Shown: positions 42,208 through 48,474 of the stretch, one piece after another
Numbering within the stretch: position 1 is the stretch's first letter
Layout of the letters: every line of letters begins with the position of its first letter
Source of the DNA: Verrucomicrobiota bacterium
Lineage (GTDB): Bacteria > Verrucomicrobiota > Verrucomicrobiia > Chthoniobacterales > Chthoniobacteraceae
Assembly (NCBI GenBank): GCA_003402745.1
Contig: QQND01000013.1
Coordinates: 1 to 48,474 of the forward strand
Reading direction: 5' to 3'
Length of the DNA: 48,474 nt
Translations under genes and position numbers: made by a program
Notes under the pieces: generated by a model
What the model saw: the letters and a program-made list of their open reading frames with translations, nothing else
Told to the model about the DNA's origin: nothing
Database searches by the model: none

Positions 42208-42241
42208 ACCGTCCCGCGACAGAAACTAGAGGCGGGGCGGT
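42208..42241 (+). terminator. Hairpin after tig, probable weak terminator
   Basis: AAACCGTCCCGC pairs with GCGGGGCGGTTT (one wobble) around a 14-base loop; the sharp stem is 42208-42217 with 42232-42241. On the plus strand only a short T-run follows. On the minus strand seven T residues follow, although no minus-strand gene is near. Confidence 0.5.
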
Positions 42242-42492
42242 TTGCAGGAGCCCGCCAAACCCGCCAAACCCGCCAAACCCTCCAAAGCATGCCGGTTCCT
42301 GCTGAGTCCTCTTGGCCGAACAGTGAGGCGGGCCTCCTCCGTGGGGCTTCCTTGCGCGGGCGGGTTTTTCGTTGGGAAATAAACATTCAACATTAGCGAT
42401 TCTTAATTGCGTTTTACGCGGTCTTATAAGCCTCCAAGGCCATTAGCCGGGGGCGTTTGGAGAAAAAACCCGGCCGACAATTGTCTTATTTT
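42242..42492. other. Remainder of the 342-base tig-clpP gap
   Basis: After the hairpin comes a four-unit 9-base repeat, then GC-rich sequence and an AT-rich stretch before clpP (about 42375-42492) with TATAAG at about 42422-42433. That site could serve as a -10, but no matching -35 is clear. No gene is seen. Confidence 0.5.
42251..42286. repeat. 9-base tandem repeat, four units
   Basis: CCCGCCAAA occurs three times in direct succession, followed by CCCTCCAAA. It is non-coding, between tig and clpP, directly after the hairpin. It resembles slippage-prone microsatellite DNA rather than a CRISPR or integration repeat. Confidence 0.9.
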
Positions 42493-43203
42493 ATGTATTT
42501 ACCGAACAACAGCAGAGCCGTCGTTCCCTCAGCCAGCCACTATGTTCCCTATGTTGTGGAGCAAACGGGCCGGGGGGAGCGTTCCTATGACATTTATTCC
42601 CGCCTTTTGAAGGACCGGATCGTCTTTTTGGGAACGGGTGTGGACGACACGGTGGCAAACTCCGTCATTGCCCAGCTGCTCTTTTTGCAGATGGAGGATC
42701 CGAAGAAGGATATTCATCTTTATATTAATTCACCGGGCGGGTCGGTGACTGCGGGGCTGGCGATTTACGATACGATGCAGTTCATGACCTGCGATGTGAA
42801 CACTTACTGCATTGGAATGGCGGCCAGCATGGGGGCGGTGCTGCTCGCGGCTGGAACGCGCGGCAAGCGTTTCGCCCTGCCTAACTCAGACATCATGATT
42901 CACCAGGTTTCCGGGGGAGCCCAGGGAACGGCAAGCGACGTGGAGCGGACGGTAGAGTTCATGTACAAGCTCAAGAAACGCTTGATTCGTATCCTTGCCG
43001 ACCACACCGGTAAGACAGAGGAGCAGGTTAAATTCGACTCCGACCGCGATTATTATATGAGCGCCGAGGAGGCCAAGGAGTACGGCTTGGTGGACGAGGT
43101 GGTGAAAAGCCGCAAGGAAATCCCGGGGCCCGTCCGCAGTGAAAAAGCGGGCGATAAAGTCTCGGAAAAGGGAGGGGACCGCCCTGAGCCTGCCACAGAG
43201 TAG
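42493..43203 (+). CDS. clpP: ATP-dependent Clp protease proteolytic subunit
   Basis: Serine peptidase forming the 14-subunit chamber fed by ClpX. The protein has 236 residues from ATG 42493, longer than the usual 195-210. The catalytic serine is Ser112 in GMAASMGA and the histidine His137 in DIMIHQ; the Asp lies in [41 protein letters not shown] is conserved. Extra length is an N-terminal piece and a charged C-terminal tail of about 28 residues ([20 protein letters not shown]). A TTG at 42457 is in frame but unlikely. It lies upstream of clpX by 141 bases. Confidence 0.96.
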   Translation: MYLPNNSRAVVPSASHYVPYVVEQTGRGERSYDIYSRLLKDRIVFLGTGVDDTVANSVIAQLLFLQMEDPKKDIHLYINSPGGSVTAGLAIYDTMQFMTCDVNTYCIGMAASMGAVLLAAGTRGKRFALPNSDIMIHQVSGGAQGTASDVERTVEFMYKLKKRLIRILADHTGKTEEQVKFDSDRDYYMSAEEAKEYGLVDEVVKSRKEIPGPVRSEKAGDKVSEKGGDRPEPATE

Positions 43204-43344
43204 GAGTGCGGCAGGGGTCTGGGGGATGTTTGCTGGGGTGTGTTTCAAAGCCTCCCGGTCCGAGTCCTCGGTCCCTTGATCCTCGCAAAGGAAAGCCGGA
43301 AGATACAAATTCAGTCAGTTGCTTAGTGAACGATAGAAAAAAAA

Positions 43345-44646
43345 ATGGCGCGCGCATCTAATTTAACCATGTGCAGTTTTTGCGGGAAGAGTCACGCGGA
43401 GGTGCGTAAGCTCATCGCCGGTCCCGGGGTGTATATCTGCGATAGTTGCATCAACGTGTGCAAGGGCATCCTGGACAAGGAGCTTAGCGACGAGAGGCGG
43501 AAGCAGTCGGTGAATCTGCGGGTTCCCAAGCCGATCGAAATCCGTCGCTCGCTGGACCAGCATGTGATTGGTCAGGACAGGGCCAAAAAGGTGCTCTCTG
43601 TGGCGGTGCACAACCATTACAAGCGGATCCTTCATAACGGTGCCGGAGCGCTGGGCGGGACGCTGGCGACTGCCACCCAGATGGACTCCCTTGAGGACGT
43701 CGAGATCGACAAGAGCAACATTCTGCTTCTGGGGCCCACGGGCTCGGGCAAGACTCTTTTGGCTCGCACGCTGGCACGTGTCTTGGACGTTCCTTTTTGC
43801 ATTGCGGACGCGACGACGCTGACCGAAGCGGGTTACGTCGGAGAGGATGTGGAGAACATCATTCTTCGGCTGCTTCAGGCTGCGGAGTATGACGTGAAGC
43901 GGGCTGAGATTGGGATCGTGTACATCGACGAGATTGATAAGATCGGCAGGAAGACCGAAAACGTATCGATCACCCGCGATGTCAGCGGGGAGGGGGTGCA
44001 GCAGGCCTTACTCAAGATTCTTGAAGGGACCGTCTGCAACGTGCCGCCCCAAGGCGGGCGCAAGCATCCGCATCAGGAGTACATTCAGGTGAGTACGGAC
44101 AAGATTCTGTTCATCTGTGGCGGAGCTTTTGTGGGCCTGGATAAAATCGTGGAGAAGCGGCGTGGAAGAAACGCGCTTGGCTTTGGAGCTGCGACTTCGG
44201 CCGCTGGGCCGGAGGTTGCGGAGGTCGCGACGAGTGAACTGTTGAGGCATGCGGAACCCGAGGATCTTTTGAGCTTTGGAATGATCCCCGAATTTATCGG
44301 TCGTTTGCCGGTGGTGGCGGCGCTGGACCCCCTTTCTGAAGACGAGTTGATGGCGATTCTGACGGATACGAAGAACGCGCTGATCAAGCAGTACGCCAAG
44401 TTGCTGTCGATTGAGGGAGTTTCCTTGAATGTGACCAAGGACGCGTTGCGTGCGATGGCCGAGCAAGCCGCCAAGAAAGGCACCGGGGCGCGAGCGCTTC
44501 GGTCGATGTTGGAGCGGATCATGCTGGATGTGATGTACGACATCCCGAGCCGAGAAGACGTGGCGGAAGTGACCGTTAATCGCGCCGTCGTGGAAGGCAA
44601 GCGGCAGCCGACCGTGCGCCGGAAGCAGGACAAAGACGCGGCTTAG
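43345..44646 (+). CDS. clpX: ATP-dependent Clp protease ATP-binding subunit ClpX
   Basis: AAA+ unfoldase that recognises substrates (for example ssrA-tagged proteins) and feeds ClpP. The protein has 433 residues. The zinc-binding domain has Cys10, Cys13, Cys32 and Cys35. Walker A is GPTGSGKT (130-137), the pore loop GYVGEDVE, Walker [11 protein letters not shown] and the sensor/IGF-type loop region LGFGAATS. The C-terminal small domain is [23 protein letters not shown]. The acidic/positive tail ends KDKDAA. It follows clpP with its own short A-rich leader. Confidence 0.97.
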   Translation: MARASNLTMCSFCGKSHAEVRKLIAGPGVYICDSCINVCKGILDKELSDERRKQSVNLRVPKPIEIRRSLDQHVIGQDRAKKVLSVAVHNHYKRILHNGAGALGGTLATATQMDSLEDVEIDKSNILLLGPTGSGKTLLARTLARVLDVPFCIADATTLTEAGYVGEDVENIILRLLQAAEYDVKRAEIGIVYIDEIDKIGRKTENVSITRDVSGEGVQQALLKILEGTVCNVPPQGGRKHPHQEYIQVSTDKILFICGGAFVGLDKIVEKRRGRNALGFGAATSAAGPEVAEVATSELLRHAEPEDLLSFGMIPEFIGRLPVVAALDPLSEDELMAILTDTKNALIKQYAKLLSIEGVSLNVTKDALRAMAEQAAKKGTGARALRSMLERIMLDVMYDIPSREDVAEVTVNRAVVEGKRQPTVRRKQDKDAA

Positions 44647-44824
44647 GCTTGGAAGAGGGAGCCCGCTCGGGTTTTAATCTGGAGCGGGGACGTTGGGTAT
44701 TGTTTAACAGAAATCCATGGCGCCTCCTTTTTCAAGATTTTTGGTCTCTCCCCGCGGGATGTGCAGTCGCCTGACCGGGAGTGAACCCGGCTCAGCGTTT
44801 GGGCGGGGGGCGGAGTGTTGGAAC

Positions 44825-46126
44825 GTGGCGGTTGTGGGACGGACGATTTTATTTGCAGCACTTTCGTGGTGTGTCGGGGTGCTTCCAGCCGCCGAGCCCG
44901 AGGTGGTCAAGGAGGGGGCGGCATACACGCCGTTGGGGATGTTTGCCAGGGCCCTGCAATTGATTAGGCAAGATTATGTGGACGAGGCCAAGGTCTCGTA
45001 CGCCGCCTTGGTCGGGTCCGCGCTTAAGGGGATGCTTTCCAGCCTGGATCCGCACTGTCAGTTTTTGGACCCGAGGGACTACAAGGCCGTGCAGGATGAC
45101 ACCCAGAGCCGGTTCAGCGGCGTTGGACTGATTTTGACTCAAAAGGACGGCCGGATGGCTGTTGTAAGTGTGATGGAGGGGAGTCCAGCTTTGAGAGCCG
45201 GAATTTTACCTGGCGACCAACTGTTCAAGGTGGGTGGACAGTTGACGGAAAGGATGGGGGTGAACGAAGTGGCAAATCTGCTGCGGGGGGAATCTGGACA
45301 ACCGGTGAAGCTGGTTGTCTACCGGCCTTCAACGAAGGATACCCGTGAAATGGAGGTGCAGCGCGAAACGATCAAGGTGACTACGGTGCGGGATGTGAAG
45401 CTCATTTCTGGCGAGAACAGCAGCGAGGCGAAGATTGGGTATGTGAGGCTCACACAGTTTAATACAACGACGCTCACGGAATTGTCTGCGGCGCTCGATG
45501 ATTTGGAAAAAAGGGGGATGCAGGCCTTGGTTTTGGATTTGAGGGGAAACCCGGGGGGGCTTCTAGAGTCCGCGATCGAGGTGGCCTCCCAATTTTTACC
45601 GGCCGGTTCTCAAGTGGTTTCAACCGAGGGCAGGGTGGCCTCTCAGTCCCGAGTCTACAGGACCCCTGAAAATGGCCAGTCCCGTCCGGCATATCCGATG
45701 GCGGTTTTGGTGAACGGGGGAAGCGCCAGCGCTGCGGAAATTTTGGCGGGAGCCCTCAAAGACCTTCGGAGGGCAGTTTTGGTGGGCGAGACGACTTTTG
45801 GAAAGGGCTCAGTTCAGAGTGTGATTCCCTTGCAGGATGGAGCCGCGATCCGCCTTACCACGGCGAAGTACTACACGCCGGGAAAACAGGTGATTCACGA
45901 GCAGGGCGTGGCGCCAACGATCCGGGCGGTGCTGACTCAGGAGCAGGAACGTTTGCTGGCGTTGCAGCGGCGGGAGGAACTTTTGGACGAGCGTGAGAAG
46001 GCGGAGATTGCCGGATTTCGAGACGCCCAGCTCGAGCGGGCAACGGACACTTTGAAGGCGGTTGTTCTCTACACTGCGAAAAACGGCACGCAGGAATCGT
46101 CGGGCGCGGCGGGGTTGCGGAAATGA
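44825..46126 (+). CDS. Exported S41 carboxy-terminal processing protease (CtpA-like)
   Basis: PDZ-serine protease of 433 residues acting outside the cytoplasm on C-termini of envelope proteins. A signal peptide (about 1-23, RTILFAALSWCVGVLPAA) is followed by a helical bundle. The PDZ domain is at about 95-175 (FSGVGLILTQKDGR, SPALRAGILPGDQLFKVGG). The S41 domain has VLDLRGNPGG, nucleophile Ser302 in GGSASAAEI and general base Lys327 in TTFGKGSV. The start GTG 44825 with GGAG about 12 bases upstream yields the signal peptide at the very N-terminus; ATGs at 44717 and 44759 are in frame but add unrelated sequence. Its stop overlaps the tsaD start as ATGA. Confidence 0.9.
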   Translation: MAVVGRTILFAALSWCVGVLPAAEPEVVKEGAAYTPLGMFARALQLIRQDYVDEAKVSYAALVGSALKGMLSSLDPHCQFLDPRDYKAVQDDTQSRFSGVGLILTQKDGRMAVVSVMEGSPALRAGILPGDQLFKVGGQLTERMGVNEVANLLRGESGQPVKLVVYRPSTKDTREMEVQRETIKVTTVRDVKLISGENSSEAKIGYVRLTQFNTTTLTELSAALDDLEKRGMQALVLDLRGNPGGLLESAIEVASQFLPAGSQVVSTEGRVASQSRVYRTPENGQSRPAYPMAVLVNGGSASAAEILAGALKDLRRAVLVGETTFGKGSVQSVIPLQDGAAIRLTTAKYYTPGKQVIHEQGVAPTIRAVLTQEQERLLALQRREELLDEREKAEIAGFRDAQLERATDTLKAVVLYTAKNGTQESSGAAGLRK

Positions 46127-47160
46127 AGGCCGCTGGGCCCGGCTCCCCGAAAGCTCCTCTGGTGCTGGCGCTTGAGACGTCTTGTGACGAGAGTGCGGCA
46201 GCCCTGATTCGTGGAAGGGAAGTGCTTGCCGCGGAGGTTTTTTCCCAAATTGCAATCCACGGGCAGTATGGCGGCGTCGTGCCTGAGGTGGCTTCCCGAA
46301 ACCACCTGCTGGCGCTCAGGCCGGTCTTGGAGGCGACCCTCGAAGGGGCTGGACTTCGGCTTGCCGACCTTGATGCGATTGCTGCGACAGCCGGCCCCGG
46401 ACTGGCAACCTCGTTAATGCTAGGGTTTTCTCTTGCAAAGGGCATCGCTGTGGCACTGGGGCGGCCGTTCATCCCGGTAAACCATATTGAGGGGCATCTT
46501 TTGTCCCCATTTCTGGGCGAGCCCACCGGTCCTAGGGACTCAGTAGGGTTGGTGGTGAGTGGCGGCCATACTCTGTTGGTCAGAATTTACGGCACGGGCA
46601 GGTACAGACTGCTTGGAAAAACGCTGGATGATGCTGCTGGCGAGGCTTTTGACAAGGTTGGAAAACTCCTCGGTCTGCCGTATCCTGGGGGGCCTCACGT
46701 GGCGGAAACGGCGTTAGGGGGCGACCGGAGGCGGTTCAATTTTCCAAGGAGCATGCTCGGTTCGGGGGACTATGATTTTTCCTTCAGCGGCCTGAAGACG
46801 GCAGTCCGGTATCTTTTGCCCAAACACGTTCCAGTGCCCGTTGCCGATGTTTGCGCTTCGTTTCAGGAGGCGGTTGTAGACATCTTGGTCGCTAAAACAG
46901 TGAAGGCGATTCGCGCTGAAAGCGTTGATACACTTGCGCTGAGTGGCGGGGTGAGTTGCAATCTCCGTTTGCGCGAGCAGTTCGCAGCCGCCTGCCGAAT
47001 TGAGGGGGTGCAGCTTCTTCTGGCGCCCCCTGCGCTCTGCACGGACAACGCCGCAATGATTGCCTACGTGGCAGCCCTCAAATTGGAGGGTGGGGCGGTG
47101 TCTCAACTGGAGGCTGAGATTGAACCCAGCTTGAATGCTTCGCGCTGGCTCAACGGGTGA
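46123..47160 (+). CDS. tsaD: tRNA N6-threonylcarbamoyladenosine transferase TsaD
   Basis: Transfers threonylcarbamoyl to A37 of ANN-decoding tRNAs together with TsaB and TsaE; cytosolic. The protein has 345 residues. The start ALETSCDESAAAL, the metal ligands His121 and His125 in NHIEGH, VVSGGHTLLV, DDAAGEAFDKVGKLLGL and LSGGVSCNLRLREQF are all diagnostic. The ATGA overlap with the S41 protease suggests coupled translation. Its substrates include tRNA-Thr, and a tRNA-Thr gene lies 1.2 kb downstream, probably by chance. Confidence 0.95.
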   Translation: MKAAGPGSPKAPLVLALETSCDESAAALIRGREVLAAEVFSQIAIHGQYGGVVPEVASRNHLLALRPVLEATLEGAGLRLADLDAIAATAGPGLATSLMLGFSLAKGIAVALGRPFIPVNHIEGHLLSPFLGEPTGPRDSVGLVVSGGHTLLVRIYGTGRYRLLGKTLDDAAGEAFDKVGKLLGLPYPGGPHVAETALGGDRRRFNFPRSMLGSGDYDFSFSGLKTAVRYLLPKHVPVPVADVCASFQEAVVDILVAKTVKAIRAESVDTLALSGGVSCNLRLREQFAAACRIEGVQLLLAPPALCTDNAAMIAYVAALKLEGGAVSQLEAEIEPSLNASRWLNG

Positions 47161-47206
47161 CGAAAAAGGGAAGGCCCAGTCAGTCGTCCGGTGAGTATTT
47201 TTGCGG

Positions 47207-48088
47207 TCAATATTCCCGAACAAGCAGGGAGTTGGTCAGCGCCCGCATCTGGAGGGCTTTCTTGCCAAAGGGGGCTAGGGCGTCCAGCGCTTCACGCGTG
47301 AGTTCGGAGGCGATTTCCCTCGCCCGATTCAGGCCGAACAAGGCCGGGTAGGTCGCCTTAGTGACGGCGGCATCCTTACCGGCGGTTTTTCCAAGCTGTT
47401 CCGTTGTTTGTGTGACGTCCAGAATGTCGTCTATCACTTGGAAAGCAAGTCCGAGTGCAGAACCGAAATCCGTGAGCGCCTTCAACTTGGAGGGAGTCGC
47501 ATTGGCGCTCATCGCACCAAGGCGCAGCGAGCAGGTGAGCAGCGCTGCCGTTTTCGACTGGTGGATAAATTTGAGGGCGGCTTTGGTGACGGGTTTGCCT
47601 TCGCCTTCCAAATCTAGGACTTGCCCCGCGATCAACCAACGGCTTCCCGAAGCATGCGCCAACTCCCGGACGAGATCCGCCGCCCCGTATCTCGGGGTTG
47701 GGGAAGCTTGCGCAAGAATTTCGAAGGCGAGGGTAAGAAGTGCGTCACCCGTCAGGACGGCGATGCCTTCGCCGAACACCTTGTGGCTCGTGGGACGGCC
47801 GCGGCGCAGGTCGTCGTCGTCCATGCAGGGAAGGTCGTCGTGGATCAGCGAATAGGTATGAATGCATTCCACGGCGCAGGCGGCAGGGAGTGCGTCTTGA
47901 GCGGAACCGCCGCAAAGCTCTGCGGCGGCGAGAGTGAGCGCTGGGCGCAGTCGCTTGCCGCCGGCAAACAGGCTATAGCGCATTGCCTTATGCAGGGTCT
48001 GGGGTTTTGCTGAGGCCTTGGGCAGAAATGTGTCCAAAGCGCGGTCAATCTTTTGAACGGACAGGCGCAGGTAATCTTGAAGCTCCAT
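47207..48088 (-). CDS. Short/medium-chain polyprenyl diphosphate synthase (FPP/GGPP synthase)
   Basis: Condenses isopentenyl diphosphate with allylic diphosphates; cytosolic. The protein has 293 residues. The first aspartate-rich motif is DDLPCMDDDDLRRGRP (84-99), with the two-residue insertion typical of the IspA/type II bacterial FPP and plant GGPP synthases. FAGGKRLRPAL precedes it. The second motif is FQVIDDILDVT, followed by GKDAAVTKATYPALFG. Product length cannot be fixed: IHTYSLIHDD before the motif has small residues, which would allow C15-C20. It ends 46 bases from tsaD, convergent. It supplies precursors for the undecaprenyl and menaquinone chains. Confidence 0.93.
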   Translation of the reverse strand: MELQDYLRLSVQKIDRALDTFLPKASAKPQTLHKAMRYSLFAGGKRLRPALTLAAAELCGGSAQDALPAACAVECIHTYSLIHDDLPCMDDDDLRRGRPTSHKVFGEGIAVLTGDALLTLAFEILAQASPTPRYGAADLVRELAHASGSRWLIAGQVLDLEGEGKPVTKAALKFIHQSKTAALLTCSLRLGAMSANATPSKLKALTDFGSALGLAFQVIDDILDVTQTTEQLGKTAGKDAAVTKATYPALFGLNRAREIASELTREALDALAPFGKKALQMRALTNSLLVREY

Positions 48089-48237
48089 GGGTGGGAGACT
48101 AAAATGGGCACCAGAGGGTCTGGGAGCAAACCGGAAAACAATCTGAATCGAGGCAGCTCAGGAGGCTGGGCGGAGGGGGGAAATGTATTTTTTGGGTGGG
48201 GGAGCTGGGCAAATTGAAATCTTGCCTCAGGAATCTG

Positions 48238-48265
48238 TTGACACCTCCCCCCCCTCTGGTAGTTT
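48238..48265 (+). promoter_or_regulatory. Candidate sigma70 promoter of tRNA-Thr
   Basis: A perfect -35 TTGACA (48238-48243), a 16-base spacer, then TAGTTT (48260-48265). Initiation near 48272 would give a leader of about 84 bases that includes the hairpin at 48311-48340. Confidence 0.45.
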
Positions 48266-48310
48266 GCGCCTCCGCTTTTTTTGAAACGCCGTGATGCATA
48301 CCAGTGCAAA

Positions 48311-48340
48311 GCAGTGCTTCTTGGGAGGCATAAGCACTGC
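48311..48340 (+). other. Hairpin in the tRNA-Thr leader
   Basis: GCAGTGCTT pairs perfectly with AAGCACTGC (9 base pairs) around a 12-base loop containing GGGAGG. No T-run follows. It lies 15 bases upstream of the tRNA and may be a processing signal or a small structured RNA. Confidence 0.45.
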
Positions 48341-48355
48341 GTGAGTGTGATAAGT

Positions 48356-48431
48356 GCCTGGGTAGCTCAGTTGGTAGAGCACGTCCTTGGTAAGGACGAG
48401 GTCGCCGGTTCAATCCCGGTCCCAGGCTCCA
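48356..48431 (+). tRNA. tRNA-Thr, anticodon GGT
   Basis: A complete cloverleaf: acceptor GCCTGGG/CCCAGGC, D-arm GCTC/GAGC with AGTTGGTA loop, anticodon stem CGTCC/GGACG with loop TTGGTAA (anticodon GGT, 48389-48391), and T-arm GCCGG/CCGGT-type stem with TTCAATC loop. Discriminator T is followed by an encoded CCA (48429-48431). It decodes ACC and ACU. Confidence 0.96.
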
Positions 48432-48474
48432 CTTGTCACAGGAACCGCTTTTTTTCATCCAAACCAAATAACAA

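Noticed and set aside
42251..42286. Possible CRISPR or attachment-site repeat
   Set aside because: Units are only 9 bases, contiguous and without spacers, and there are no cas or integrase genes.
42457..42492. Upstream TTG start for clpP
   Set aside because: The added residues are not conserved in ClpP, and ATG 42493 gives an already long N-terminus.

Overview
The window reads as a stretch of ordinary bacterial chromosome, most likely from a member of the Verrucomicrobiota. This placement is inferred from gene content. There is a small MKSAYQLAMDRLEK-type protein that I associate with this phylum, a secreted 3-keto-disaccharide hydrolase-like protein, a sugar-epimerase TIM barrel, futalosine-type menaquinone synthesis paired with malate:quinone oxidoreductase, and many start codons with no obvious Shine-Dalgarno sequence. 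Coding density is high. About 43 protein genes and one tRNA are supported. I see no insertion sequence, prophage, CRISPR array or toxin-antitoxin pair, and no frameshifted gene.

Layout. Positions 1-3363: partial secA, pyrE and ridA on the minus strand, divergent from argG on the plus strand, then a small conserved minus-strand protein. Positions 3410-6300: plus-strand HAD phosphatase, maltokinase-like gene and pyrD. Positions 6314-9224: a minus-strand three-gene cluster with ATGA overlaps (beta-propeller protein, membrane-anchored protein, two-DTG aspartyl protease lipoprotein). Positions 9408-10816: infC and a DEDD exonuclease. Positions 10947-13833: purU, mqo and a ferredoxin. Positions 14055-15907: mqnC and a DUF1080 protein. 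Positions 15961-18495: minus-strand glnB, uppP and a fused rsmA-Nudix gene, divergent from ptsN and argS (18726-21051). Positions 21142-28238: a sugar isomerase, nif3, nagA, a secreted alpha/alpha-toroid protein, rodA, an OppF-like ATPase and thiG. Positions 28408-30472: dcd, a rhodanese and a membrane-anchored protein. Positions 30666-34769: a coiled-coil/TPR protein, a RibD-like reductase and rplM-rpsI. Positions 34996-37758: a secreted protein with an NlpC/P60-like tail and photolyase. Positions 38194-47160: yqeY, ispD, an M16 protease, tig-clpP-clpX, a CtpA-like protease and tsaD. Positions 47207-48431: a polyprenyl diphosphate synthase and tRNA-Thr(GGT).

How the genes fit together. Protein quality control is concentrated in tig-clpP-clpX with the S41 and M16 proteases. 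The cell-envelope and isoprenoid theme includes ispD, the prenyl synthase, uppP and rodA. Mqo and MqnC point to menaquinone-linked respiration, and GlnB and the PtsN-like protein point to nitrogen/carbon signalling. No complete new defence or mobile system is visible. The parts most worth a second look are the hairpin abutting the secA start, the 6314-9224 surface operon, the RsmA-Nudix fusion with an altered Nudix box, and a structured intergenic element at about 38002-38097.
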